Shown here one piece after another: positions 16,864 to 26,125 of a DNA stretch of 64,000 nucleotides. The DNA is taken from assembly GCF_014168535.1 (NCBI RefSeq), contig NZ_CP060007.1:4092001-4156000 (forward strand). The letters are read 5' to 3'. The stretch is from Lacibacter sediminis (GTDB lineage: Bacteria > Bacteroidota > Bacteroidia > Chitinophagales > Chitinophagaceae). Position numbers and translations under genes: made by a program. Numbering within the stretch: the first letter of the stretch is position 1; every line of letters starts with the position of its first letter. The notes under the pieces were generated by a model. It searched no databases and had not been told where the DNA came from. It saw only the letters and a list, made by a program, of their open reading frames with translations.

Positions 16864-18987
16864 TTGGAGACATTTCCTGTAATTACGATCATTACTCCTG
16901 TTTATAATATAAATAATGTTATAGCAGAAACGTATGCCAGTATATGTAAACAAACATTCAAAAAAATCAAATGGCTAATTGTTGATGATGGTTCTGTAAA
17001 TAAAGAAACAAAAACAATATTACAGAACTTAAAGAATGATAACAGCTGGGTTGATATCTTAACACTTGATAAAAACTATGGACTTTCAGCTGCGAGAAAT
17101 GAAGGTGCCAAAGCCGTTACAACTATTTATATTCTCTTTCTGGATAGCGACGACCTTATTGACCCGACCTTTCTTGAAAAAGCTTATCTATTTCTCGAAT
17201 TACACCCGGAATTTTCATTTGTAAACTCTTATGTGAAAGGATTTGGAGCACAAAATTATTTTTGGCAAGGCGGCTTTCACGACAACGAACAATTTCTGTT
17301 CGAAAATAGAAATACGAGTTGTTTCATGGCAAGAAAAGAAGTGTTTACAAAAATCAACTTCGATGAATCAATGCTGAACGGCTGCGAGGATTGGGATTTT
17401 TGGCTAAAAGCAGCCACAATGGGATTATGGGGATATACGATTCCTGAATACCTTTTTTTCTACAGACGCTCAGAAACAAGCAAGTGGTCTACCTTAAAGG
17501 GTAAGCAATCATTAACCTCGACAGGTAATGAGCTTAGAAAAAAGTATGGAAGCATCCTCAAGCAAAAAAAATTCCCGACACCTCAAATGCACCAGTATGT
17601 TTTCGGGAACACAATTCCTACAAGTAGCAATTCGACATATTCAAATAAGGGAAACGATAAAACCTTACTTTGTATATTTCCTTGGCTCGAACGAGGCGGC
17701 GCAGATCAATTCAACCTTCAGTTATTAAAGGGTTTAAAAGAAAAAGGATGGAATATTACAATAGTTACTACATTAAAAAGCAAGCATACTCTTTTCGAAT
17801 CCTTTCAAGTAATTACTGATGATATAATTCATCTGTCAAACCTAGGCGATGCTCACACGTATTCTTTTCTACTTTACAATATTATACAACAAAGAAACCC
17901 ATCGAATATCTTTATTTCAAATTCGATGAGCGGCTATTATCTTCTACCTTGGATAAAAGCACAGTTTCCAGACATACCTATCAGCGATTATGTTCACTGT
18001 GAAGATCCTGGTTGGTATAATGGGGGGTATCCTTTCTTTTCTGCAAAGTATACTTCCTTATTAGATAAAACATTTGTTACGTCACACCAATTACGGGAGT
18101 GGTGTATACTAAAAGGGGCAGATGCTTCGAAGGTTGAAGTGTGTTACATCAATGCCGATACTTCTGTTATAAAGCATCAGCCAGAAATCAGAAATCGGTT
18201 AAGAAAAAGGCTTGATGTAAATGAGAATACAGTATTGCTATTGTATGTTGCAAGGCTTACAATGCAAAAACAACCAGATGTACTTGTAAAAGTAATTTCA
18301 GCTCTTAAATGCAAAAATTTTTCTTTCAAATGTATCATAATTGGGGATGGCCCAGAAAAAGAAGATTTGTTACTAAATATTAAAAAAGCTAATCTAAGAA
18401 AGTATGTTTCGTATTTGGGAGCTTTGCCAAATAAAGAAGTCTTGCAGTATATGGATGCTGCAGATATTTTTTTTCTCCCTTCTTTGTATGAAGGAATCGC
18501 CTTATCCATTTATGAAGCAATGGCTAAAGGGTTACCAATTGTAGGCGCAAATACCGGTGGGCAAGTTGAGCTTGTTAATAAGGACAGTGGTTTTCTTGTT
18601 CACGAAATAAATAAAGAAAGTGAAATCATTGCATATACTGAAAAGCTTGCATGGCTTATCTGCAACCCCATTGAAAGATTAAGAATGGGAAGAGAAGCAA
18701 GAACGAGGGTAGAAACCTACTTTGATCTTGAGATCATGATTGACAAAATGGATAAACTACTTTCAGAGTTAAAGACAGAACCAGGCCATCAACCTCAAAA
18801 CTCAGATTATTATCTCCTAGTGTTGAATCATATGAACCACGCACAGGAACAACTTCAACACCTCTACGGACAAATTGATAATAAAGCTATTAACCTAATA
18901 ATTAAGCATCAACATAGTTATCAGCGAATAAGAAGAATATACCACAGAATCCGTGCAATTATGAACACAAAAACAGGCATGTTTTGA
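16864..18987 (+). CDS. Bifunctional GT2-GT4 glycosyltransferase (paralogue of preceding gene)
   Basis: 707 residues, same architecture as its neighbour. GT2 part (about 5-235): VITIITPVYN, LIVDDGS, LFLDSDDLID, GCEDWDFWLK. GT4 part (about 255-640): IFPWLERGGADQFN, VARLTMQKQPD, IIGDGPEK, LYEGIALSIYEAMA. It lacks the WY-repeat tail, ending instead in a basic helical segment. It starts at TTG 16864: an in-frame stop lies 12 bp upstream and no ATG is available. The two genes probably arose by tandem duplication, then diverged. Five bp separate it from the preceding stop. Confidence 0.88.
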   Translation: METFPVITIITPVYNINNVIAETYASICKQTFKKIKWLIVDDGSVNKETKTILQNLKNDNSWVDILTLDKNYGLSAARNEGAKAVTTIYILFLDSDDLIDPTFLEKAYLFLELHPEFSFVNSYVKGFGAQNYFWQGGFHDNEQFLFENRNTSCFMARKEVFTKINFDESMLNGCEDWDFWLKAATMGLWGYTIPEYLFFYRRSETSKWSTLKGKQSLTSTGNELRKKYGSILKQKKFPTPQMHQYVFGNTIPTSSNSTYSNKGNDKTLLCIFPWLERGGADQFNLQLLKGLKEKGWNITIVTTLKSKHTLFESFQVITDDIIHLSNLGDAHTYSFLLYNIIQQRNPSNIFISNSMSGYYLLPWIKAQFPDIPISDYVHCEDPGWYNGGYPFFSAKYTSLLDKTFVTSHQLREWCILKGADASKVEVCYINADTSVIKHQPEIRNRLRKRLDVNENTVLLLYVARLTMQKQPDVLVKVISALKCKNFSFKCIIIGDGPEKEDLLLNIKKANLRKYVSYLGALPNKEVLQYMDAADIFFLPSLYEGIALSIYEAMAKGLPIVGANTGGQVELVNKDSGFLVHEINKESEIIAYTEKLAWLICNPIERLRMGREARTRVETYFDLEIMIDKMDKLLSELKTEPGHQPQNSDYYLLVLNHMNHAQEQLQHLYGQIDNKAINLIIKHQHSYQRIRRIYHRIRAIMNTKTGMF

Positions 18988-21149
18988 AGTATTGGCTACT
19001 TACTACTGAGTATCCTCCCATGTATGGAGGAGGTATTGGAACATACTGTTTCCATACAGCTCATATGCTTTTAAGTAAGGGGTATGAAATTACAGTGTTT
19101 ATACCAGGCAAGCATCTTACAAAAGATAAGCTTTACACAAAGGACGGCATAAGATTTGTTGAATTTGCCCTTATCAGAACAAAAGCTTCTGATTTTCTTG
19201 GATATGAAACTTTTATTGCTTTTGAATTTGCAGCAGTAATTGGTGACTATCTCAAAAAAGAAAATGTGCCCGACATCATCGAGTCACAGGAATATAATGG
19301 TATTGCTTACTATATCCTTCAAATGAAGCATTTGGGATACCCGCTTTTTTCTGAAATAAAAGTACTGCTGACGTTACACGCACCTTCATTTCTTTATCAT
19401 ACCTATAACGAGGTGCCGGCATACAGGCACCCCTATTTCTGGATTGGAGAAATGGAACGCTGGTGTATTCTGGCTGCGGATCAACTTACGGCTCCCGGTT
19501 ATTTTCTTACGCAAGCAGTGCAACCATATTTCTCCAATAAACTTAGCAGAGAAATTAAAGTAATCCCCTACCCGTTTGAAGAGAAAGAAACAGAAAAAGA
19601 TCTTTCGAAAGATATTCGAAAGAATTTGTTTTTCTTTGGTAAACTCACGCCCCAGAAAGGAATTTTTGCTTTGTTAAAAGCGATAAACAATCTAAGGAAA
19701 AAAGGGTGGTCAAATAAAATTACCATAATTGGTGGCGACCATTATTATCATCCCGAGCAAACTTCAATGCGTAGTTGGATAAAAGGGAAATATAAAGAAG
19801 AAATCCGCTCGGGGAAACTAGCACTATCTGGCAATCTTTCACCAAGTCAATTAAAAATATTATTTAATGAAGGCGTGGTGGTAATTGTTCCCAGCATTGG
19901 GGACAATTACCCCTTTACAGTAATAGAATCTATGCAACAAGGCCACCTAGTTCTTGTTTCAAAGCAGGGAGGACAGGGAGAACTTGTAAAGCACTTGGAA
20001 AATGGTCTTGTTTTCGACCATACAATCGAGGGTGATCTTGAAGAAAAAATATTACTGATCAATCAGCTTTCATTAGAAGCCTTGCAACTTATACGGAAAA
20101 AAGCAGTTACTTCCGTTAGCGAAAAGCACAATTATGAAACTGTGTTTAAAGAAAAAAAGAAGATTCTTGATGAAATGATATTTACTACAAATATTCTGAA
20201 CACATTTCCGTTTACCCGGCAACCTAAAATAATTAACAACAAAAATGAAAATAAATTTATACCGGATCTTCTTTCTGTTGTAATTCCTTACTACAATATG
20301 GGCGATTATATACATGAAACGCTGGAAAGCATTTATAAATCTGCCTATACCTCGTTTGAAGTAATTATTATCAATGATGGTTCGTCTGACATACACAGCG
20401 CACTATTGGAAACTGTAAGTACATCTTATCCTGTACAGGTCTATTCCCAAAGTAACAAAGGTTTGAGTGCTGCCCGTAACGCCGGTGCAAACTTGGCCAA
20501 AGGCGAGTTTCTAGTTTTTATTGATGCTGACGATAAAATTCATCCAGATTATTTCGGCGAAGCAGTTGCGCTACTTAAGAAAAAGAAAAATGTATCATTT
20601 GTTGGATCTTGGGTTCAGTATTTTGAGCAAAGCAATGGCATCTGGCCAGCATTTACTCCAGAACCTCCCTACCTGCTTGCTTACAATATGGTTTGTAGTG
20701 GTGCACTAGTATACAATACCAATGACTTTTTGCAATATGGTTTAAATGACCCTGCTTTAAAGCATGGGCTTGAGGATTGGGATGCGGTTGTTTCCATGGT
20801 AGCAAATGGAAAGAACGGGGTAGTTATTCCAAAACTTCTTTACTATTACCGTATCAGGAAAGGATCAATGGCGAGAAGCTTCACACCAGAAAAAATAATT
20901 AGTGCAGTTACTTATATCGCAAAAAAACATCATGCCGCATATGCTCAATTTTCATCTGATCTTTCAGCACTTTACAATGCTAATGGACCGGCCTTTTTAA
21001 CAAACAACATAACACTTGACCAATATAATTATCATTTGTTGCCAAGTTGGATTCCGTTTAAAACGAAGATTATTAAAGCGGTGAAACGTTTTCCCGCACT
21101 AAGAAACACAGCATTTAAAATACAATCATTATTAAAATATAGATCATGA
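18984..21149 (+). CDS. Bifunctional GT4-GT2 glycosyltransferase (reversed domain order)
   Basis: 721 residues. The order is opposite to its neighbours: an N-terminal GT4 domain (about 1-400: WLLTTEYPPMYGGGIGTYCF, FFGKLTPQKG, SIGDNYPFTVIESMQQG), then GT2 (about 430-690: SVVIPYYNMGDY, IIINDGSSD, VFIDADDKIH, GLEDWDAV). The start is TTG 18984, overlapping the previous TGA by 4 bp (TTGA), which implies coupling. Its stop overlaps the wzm ATG (ATGA). Likely cytoplasmic, acting on the same lipid-linked glycan as the two preceding enzymes. Confidence 0.87.
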   Translation: MKYWLLTTEYPPMYGGGIGTYCFHTAHMLLSKGYEITVFIPGKHLTKDKLYTKDGIRFVEFALIRTKASDFLGYETFIAFEFAAVIGDYLKKENVPDIIESQEYNGIAYYILQMKHLGYPLFSEIKVLLTLHAPSFLYHTYNEVPAYRHPYFWIGEMERWCILAADQLTAPGYFLTQAVQPYFSNKLSREIKVIPYPFEEKETEKDLSKDIRKNLFFFGKLTPQKGIFALLKAINNLRKKGWSNKITIIGGDHYYHPEQTSMRSWIKGKYKEEIRSGKLALSGNLSPSQLKILFNEGVVVIVPSIGDNYPFTVIESMQQGHLVLVSKQGGQGELVKHLENGLVFDHTIEGDLEEKILLINQLSLEALQLIRKKAVTSVSEKHNYETVFKEKKKILDEMIFTTNILNTFPFTRQPKIINNKNENKFIPDLLSVVIPYYNMGDYIHETLESIYKSAYTSFEVIIINDGSSDIHSALLETVSTSYPVQVYSQSNKGLSAARNAGANLAKGEFLVFIDADDKIHPDYFGEAVALLKKKKNVSFVGSWVQYFEQSNGIWPAFTPEPPYLLAYNMVCSGALVYNTNDFLQYGLNDPALKHGLEDWDAVVSMVANGKNGVVIPKLLYYYRIRKGSMARSFTPEKIISAVTYIAKKHHAAYAQFSSDLSALYNANGPAFLTNNITLDQYNYHLLPSWIPFKTKIIKAVKRFPALRNTAFKIQSLLKYRS

Positions 21150-21943
21150 TATTACAAGTTTTAAAAGATTGGATTTCAGGGTCAAACAAATTGGAAAGAG
21201 TTTGGCTGCTTGCAAAAATTGAATTTAAACTAAGATACTACGAAAATAAACTTGGCCTTTTATGGGCGCTATTGAAACCCATTTCTGACATCTTTATATT
21301 TTACATAGCATTTGAAATAGTCCTAAAACAAGGCATTCCAAACTTCGTGTCATTTCTATTCCTTGCACTTATCCTTTGGAACTTTTTTGTTGAAAGCACG
21401 ACAGGTACCATTCAGATTCTGAATAGCAAAAAATACCTGTATGAGTATACTAACATGAACAAGATAGAAATCTATCTTTCAACAATTTTATCCAATTGTA
21501 TTGGTTTTACTTTCAATTTTATTTTATTCCTGCTTTATTTCCAACTTATTGACTCAGGAACACTTGGGCTAAGTGTGCAGGCTTTGTGGATCATCCCGAT
21601 TTTTTTTAACCTTGTTATTTTTGCTTTGGGTTTTTCGATGATACTTTCAAATATTTATGTTTTGGCAAAAGATATAAGCCAAGTATGGATGGTAATCACG
21701 GGTATAGGGTTCTGGCTATCACCCATTTTATTCAAACTGGAAATTTTTCGACAGGCTTTGCCTGGCCTTGATTACTTGAATCCCATAGCTGGACTTATTA
21801 TTAATGCTCGTAACACCGTATTATATCAGAAAAATCCAGAGTGGGATTTATTTGTTTTTAACTGGGCCTATGCCGCTTTTTTTCTACTACTTGGTTTTTT
21901 TCTTCTGAATAGAGTTGGCAAGAATGCCGCAGAAAAACTTTAA
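21146..21943 (+). CDS. wzm: ABC-2 type polysaccharide export permease (Wzm-like)
   Basis: 265 residues with six predicted membrane spans and the family's amphipathic N-terminal segment (KIEFKLRYYENKLGLLWALL) before the first helix. Wzm dimers form the channel that flips undecaprenyl-linked O-antigen, teichoic acid or capsule chains across the inner membrane. The start overlaps the upstream glycosyltransferase stop (ATGA), and the ATPase gene follows after 9 bp. This identifies the locus as using the ABC-transporter route rather than Wzx/Wzy. Confidence 0.88.
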   Translation: MILQVLKDWISGSNKLERVWLLAKIEFKLRYYENKLGLLWALLKPISDIFIFYIAFEIVLKQGIPNFVSFLFLALILWNFFVESTTGTIQILNSKKYLYEYTNMNKIEIYLSTILSNCIGFTFNFILFLLYFQLIDSGTLGLSVQALWIIPIFFNLVIFALGFSMILSNIYVLAKDISQVWMVITGIGFWLSPILFKLEIFRQALPGLDYLNPIAGLIINARNTVLYQKNPEWDLFVFNWAYAAFFLLLGFFLLNRVGKNAAEKL

Positions 21944-21952
21944 ACTTTTTAT

Positions 21953-22687
21953 ATGGATAACTCTTTTGCAATACAAGCTAAGAACATCAGTAAAACATTT
22001 CACATTACTGAAGACAGTCATAATACAGTAAAACATCGTCTCTTTAATATTTTCAATCCGCCAAGATCGAAAAATGTTAACGCTGTTAAGATGATGTCAT
22101 TTGATATTAAAAAAGGAGAATGTATTGGTCTATTAGGTCGTAATGGTTGTGGTAAATCAACGCTCACTAAATTAATGGCAGGAGTATATCAAACAGATAC
22201 CGGTTACGTTAAGATCAATGGCAGCACAATGCTCATGAACCTTGGTGTGGGGATGAGCCACGAACTTACTGCAAGAGAAAATATTTACGTTTCAGGCTCA
22301 GTGCTTGGAATGAAAATAAAAGAAATTGATGCCATCTTCGATACAATTGTTGATTTTGCGGAGCTTCGTGAATTTATTGACACCAAAATCAAATACTTCT
22401 CATCCGGTATGGTTGCCCGTCTTGGCTTTTCCATTGCAGTGAATGCAGGTGCCGACATTATGTTCCTGGATGAAATTTTTGCAGTAGGTGATGTGAAGTT
22501 CCAGGAAAAGGCGATCAAAGTTTTTGAAAGCAGCTGGATCAAAGGAAAAACGGTTGTACTCGTGAGCCATTCTATGGATACGATCCGCAATTACTGCAGC
22601 AGGGCAGGCTTTATGAAAAACGGCGAAATGGTTTACTTTGGCGATACTGAAAAAGCAATTGAATTATACATGGCCGATAATCAATGA
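21953..22687 (+). CDS. wzt: Polysaccharide export ATPase (Wzt-like), short form
   Basis: 244-residue nucleotide-binding subunit. Walker A GLLGRNGCGKSTL (about 59-71), signature YFSSGM (about 147-152), Walker B IMFLDEIFAVGD (about 168-179) and switch His in VLVSHSMD. The protein stops after the ATPase domain: the C-terminal carbohydrate-binding domain present in Wzt proteins that recognise capped chains (for example E. coli O9a) is absent. Convergent with the O-antigen ligase-like gene, only 4 bp between stops. Confidence 0.88.
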   Translation: MDNSFAIQAKNISKTFHITEDSHNTVKHRLFNIFNPPRSKNVNAVKMMSFDIKKGECIGLLGRNGCGKSTLTKLMAGVYQTDTGYVKINGSTMLMNLGVGMSHELTARENIYVSGSVLGMKIKEIDAIFDTIVDFAELREFIDTKIKYFSSGMVARLGFSIAVNAGADIMFLDEIFAVGDVKFQEKAIKVFESSWIKGKTVVLVSHSMDTIRNYCSRAGFMKNGEMVYFGDTEKAIELYMADNQ

Positions 22688-22691
22688 TCGG

Positions 22692-23981
22692 CTATGTATT
22701 TCTTTTTGTGGCAGCAATGAACGAAAAGAAAAATCCTGCAAGCATACTTCCAATACTGCGGGCAAGATATACTTCAAAGATCATCGACACTATGAACGCT
22801 GTTACAACAAACAGGTCGAACATGTTTCCCCATTTGGCTACATCAACAAGTGGTAATACAACGAATGCCAACAGGAACATCAGCAGCCCTCCCACCCCAA
22901 ACGTAAGCAACGCATCGAGGTAACTGTTGTGTACATTCTTTTTCGTTTCAATGGCCATATTAAAATTCCTTGCTTTATACACTTCATTCACAGCCTGAAT
23001 ACGATCACCAATACCAACTCCCGTAATCATATTGTTCTTTGCTGCTTCCCAGCCACAACTCCAAAGCGCAAGTCTTGTATTGGCCCCATTCCACTGTTCA
23101 CTGTTTAACTGCATATCATAATGACTTTCTGCTCCCTTGCTGCTGTACTGATAATTGGTATAGGTTAACTCCTTAAACCGCTGAACTGTTTTTGGGAAAA
23201 ATTTGAAGAGGATGAATGCGCCAATGAACATCCCAAGTATCAGTGTACTGCCTTCCAAATATTTTCGCTTTTTAATAATGTAATACACTGCAAATAAAAA
23301 TAATCCTCCGTACAACAGGATCATTGCCGAGCGGCTCGCCAATAGGAAATGATATCCAAACAAAACAAGAATAGCCAGGTACAAAAGGCCGGGCATTGTA
23401 ATAAATGATGCCCTTTTACTTAAAAGATAGATCAACCCAACAATTGAAATATTTACAAGCATTGCTACATAGATCGACTGTTGGAAAAAATGAACTGTCA
23501 GGCTATCATTATATAAATATCCAGTATTACCTGTTGCACGATATTGATTAAATGATAAACCGAGACTTACTAAAGCAGCAACTGTAGTAACAATAGCAAG
23601 AGCAAAAATGATCCTGTCTCTTAACTGGTTATTGATAACCATTGTACCAATTGCCAAAGGGAATAAGAAGATGGGCATCCGCATCGCTAACTGTGTAGTT
23701 GCCTCCATCTTATCTTCAGACCACAGGACACTTAAAAGATGCAGCAAATAGTAGAGAAGGAAAAGCGACATATATGGCCTGGCTTTCAGCAATTGAAATT
23801 TTCCTTTAAATGAATTGTTGCTGAATGAAATGATCACAAACATTCCTAACAGGATATTTGTAATAACCGGCATACGTGGTATAAAAAGACTGATTAAAAA
23901 AAGCAACACAAGCCAATAGAAGAGCTTCTCCTTTACACTTAATCTGCTACCCTCCCCATCCAATAATACCAATGCTTTCAT
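22692..23981 (-). CDS. O-antigen ligase-like membrane protein (Wzy_C family)
   Basis: 429 residues with about 11 membrane helices and one large periplasmic loop (about 265-335) before the C-terminal helices. The end of the loop carries KNVHNSYLDALLTFGVGGLL, the Wzy_C-type motif with the conserved His. Such proteins transfer lipid-linked polysaccharide to lipid A core (WaaL) or polymerise units (Wzy). Beside an ABC exporter, ligation is the more likely job. Separate minus-strand promoter at 23998-24005. Confidence 0.8.
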   Translation of the reverse strand: MKALVLLDGEGSRLSVKEKLFYWLVLLFLISLFIPRMPVITNILLGMFVIISFSNNSFKGKFQLLKARPYMSLFLLYYLLHLLSVLWSEDKMEATTQLAMRMPIFLFPLAIGTMVINNQLRDRIIFALAIVTTVAALVSLGLSFNQYRATGNTGYLYNDSLTVHFFQQSIYVAMLVNISIVGLIYLLSKRASFITMPGLLYLAILVLFGYHFLLASRSAMILLYGGLFLFAVYYIIKKRKYLEGSTLILGMFIGAFILFKFFPKTVQRFKELTYTNYQYSSKGAESHYDMQLNSEQWNGANTRLALWSCGWEAAKNNMITGVGIGDRIQAVNEVYKARNFNMAIETKKNVHNSYLDALLTFGVGGLLMFLLAFVVLPLVDVAKWGNMFDLFVVTAFIVSMIFEVYLARSIGSMLAGFFFSFIAATKRNT

Positions 23982-23997
23982 AAATTAATTTGTGCCG

Positions 23998-24005
23998 CAA
24001 AATTA
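23998..24005 (-). promoter_or_regulatory. -7 element of the O-antigen ligase-like gene
   Basis: On the minus strand this reads TAATTTTG (TAnnTTTG). It lies about 17 bp before the ATG at 23981. Confidence 0.5.
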
Positions 24006-24146
24006 GTATGTAAAGGGCTCGGAAACTCAATTGAGCATCTGCAAACCAAGTAATAATGCTAACAATATTTTTAAAGTACATTATCACAACTCAGCAGTTT
24101 AAAAACGAGTTTTTTTCTCACCAATGGATTTCACTAAACCGAACTG

Positions 24147-24179
24147 TTTGACCGTGTATATAGAATTCTTTTATCTTTA
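24147..24179 (+). promoter_or_regulatory. Promoter of the 24.2-kb GT4 gene
   Basis: TTTG (24147-24150), 21 bp, then TATCTTTA (24172-24179): good -33/-7 spacing with one mismatch in the -7. The expected transcription start is about 24186, close to where the reading frame of the next gene opens. Confidence 0.45.
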
Positions 24180-24217
24180 GCTGAAAAATCAGACAAATCA
24201 ACCCTCCACCAGCCAAT

Positions 24218-25282
24218 ATTATTGTTGATTGCGAACGCATGAAGTACCCCAACACGGGCCTCTATTATTTCTGCAAATATTTGAGTGAAGCATTAATTGA
24301 GCAAAAGCCGGCAGGCTTCAACCCTCCTGCCTTTTATATCCGCCCGTCTGAAACGGGGTTTCTTCCGGAAGGCACTTTGTATTATCCGCAAAAATGGTGG
24401 CATAAAATTTATCATCCCATTCCTTCCAATTATAAAGTATGGCATGGCACCTACCAGGGTAGCAACTATTACCCGGGTAGCAGAAAAGTAAAAAAAGTAC
24501 TGACCATACATGATCTGAATTTTTTGTACGACAGCAGTAAAGACGCTGAGAAGAAAAAGAAATATTTAGAAAGAACTCAGGCAATGATCGATCGTTCCGA
24601 CAGAATTGCCGTTATTTCAGAGTTTACGCACCAGTGTATCCGTGAGCATCTTGATATTTCTAATGTGCCGGTGCAAACAATTTATAATGGCTGCAATACG
24701 CCGGATGATAATTCTGTTTTTACAAAACCAGCTTTTATTGAGTCGGACACGCCGTATATTTTTTCAATTGGTACTGTGTTACGAAAGAAAAACTTTCATA
24801 CCCTTCCCTGCTTACTGGTTGGCAATGATTATAAACTCATCATTGCCGGCATCACGCAGGATAAAAATTATGTAGATGAGATTTTTGCAGAAGCAAAAAA
24901 ACATGGGGTTGAAGATCGGGTGCTGTTACCGGGCTCTATAACAGAAAATGAAAAATGGTGGTTGCTCAGTAATATGTTAGCCATGGCATTCCCGTCTATT
25001 TCAGAAGGGTTTGGGTTACCGGTGGTGGAGGCAATGCATTTTGGGAAACCGATCTTGCTGTCTACACATACTTGTCTCCCTGAAATTGGTGCTGATGCTG
25101 CATATTATTTCAATTCATTCGACAGCGAAGACATGCAGCAAACTTTCAAAAATGCGTTGCAACATTTTCATTCGCATCCGGAAATGGTTGACAAAGTTAA
25201 AAACAGGTCTGCCTTCTTCAGCTGGGGAACAGCGGCAAAACAATATTGGCAATTGTACCAACAGTTACTTCAGAACAAATAG
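24218..25282 (+). CDS. Family 4 glycosyltransferase, probably with a non-ATG start
   Basis: The first ATG is 24239 (MKYPNTGLYYFCKYL), but the frame stays open back to a TGA at 24182-24184 and encodes IIVDCER directly before that Met. A GT-B enzyme needs such a first beta strand, and I recall homologues starting as MxIxVDCERMKYPxTGLY. So translation probably starts at ATT 24218 or 24221; the ATG-only product (347 residues) would lack strand 1. C-terminal features: FSIGTVLRKKN, LLPGSITENE and SISEGFGLPVVEAMHFGKP with the E-x7-E motif. An FkbM gene follows after 27 bp. Confidence 0.8.
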   Translation: MIVDCERMKYPNTGLYYFCKYLSEALIEQKPAGFNPPAFYIRPSETGFLPEGTLYYPQKWWHKIYHPIPSNYKVWHGTYQGSNYYPGSRKVKKVLTIHDLNFLYDSSKDAEKKKKYLERTQAMIDRSDRIAVISEFTHQCIREHLDISNVPVQTIYNGCNTPDDNSVFTKPAFIESDTPYIFSIGTVLRKKNFHTLPCLLVGNDYKLIIAGITQDKNYVDEIFAEAKKHGVEDRVLLPGSITENEKWWLLSNMLAMAFPSISEGFGLPVVEAMHFGKPILLSTHTCLPEIGADAAYYFNSFDSEDMQQTFKNALQHFHSHPEMVDKVKNRSAFFSWGTAAKQYWQLYQQLLQNK

Positions 25283-25309
25283 TTCAGCTTCATTCAGAAA
25301 ATTAATCAT

Positions 25310-26113
25310 ATGCCTGCAAAAGGATTCAGACGATATATCGAGTTATTTAAGCATATCAAAAATCCCTTTGAATACATTCTCCATAAAAATGAGCGGTTCA
25401 AACGATCGCTGATCTTTACAACTAAGCCAAACAAGATTCAGTTTCCTGTAGCATTGCCCTTGTACCAGGTGTTTAAAGAAATATTTCTTGAAGATGTTTA
25501 CAATATTGAAGCTGTTGTTAAGCAAATGCCACAGAAACCTGTGATCATAGATATAGGAGCGAACGCAGGTTTCTTTGATGTATTGATCCTGTCAAAAATA
25601 AAAGATGCGAAAATATTTGCCTATGAACCCATACCCCGTAATACCCAACAAATAAAAACGGTGCTCGATGCAAACCCATCTATTAAAGATCATGTCATCG
25701 TTCACCAGGTAGCAGTAACGGGAACTCCGGCTGGTAAAATTGATCTATATATTGAATCTGAAAACGACAACAGCGTAATCGCCAGCATTTTTTCAGACTT
25801 CAATTCAAGTAATGCAAATAAGATTTCTGTAGATACCATAACGCTAACTGATATCTTACTAAAGAATGATCTTACAGAAGTTGATATTATGAAAGTAGAT
25901 TGTGAAGGAAGTGAATATGATATTTTCTATAATACTGATCCTGCTTTGATACGCCGTGCAAAAATGTTATTGCTGGAAGTTCATGATCTGGATGAGGACA
26001 AAAATAATATTACAGCCATGCACAAATTCCTAGTTGATATTGGGTATGACTTAAAACATTACCCAATTAATAATTTTTGTCATGCAGTTGAAGCGGTGTT
26101 GAAAAAACAGTAA
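25310..26113 (+). CDS. FkbM-family methyltransferase
   Basis: 267 residues. SAM motif I VIIDIGANAGFFDV (about 78-91), FAYEPIPRN, and DIMKVDCEGSEYDI (about 194-207), the FkbM signature; then LLLEVHDL. The basic N-terminal 50 residues resemble the leader of other FkbM proteins beside glycosyltransferases. It follows the GT4 gene in the same direction, so it likely methylates a sugar placed by that enzyme. Convergent with the next gene, 12 bp apart. Confidence 0.83.
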   Translation: MPAKGFRRYIELFKHIKNPFEYILHKNERFKRSLIFTTKPNKIQFPVALPLYQVFKEIFLEDVYNIEAVVKQMPQKPVIIDIGANAGFFDVLILSKIKDAKIFAYEPIPRNTQQIKTVLDANPSIKDHVIVHQVAVTGTPAGKIDLYIESENDNSVIASIFSDFNSSNANKISVDTITLTDILLKNDLTEVDIMKVDCEGSEYDIFYNTDPALIRRAKMLLLEVHDLDEDKNNITAMHKFLVDIGYDLKHYPINNFCHAVEAVLKKQ

Positions 26114-26125
26114 ACAAGTGCTTAC

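Noticed and set aside
13392..18990. Missing ATG starts as evidence of pseudogenes
   Set aside because: TTG starts with tight gene spacing and complete domains explain them better.
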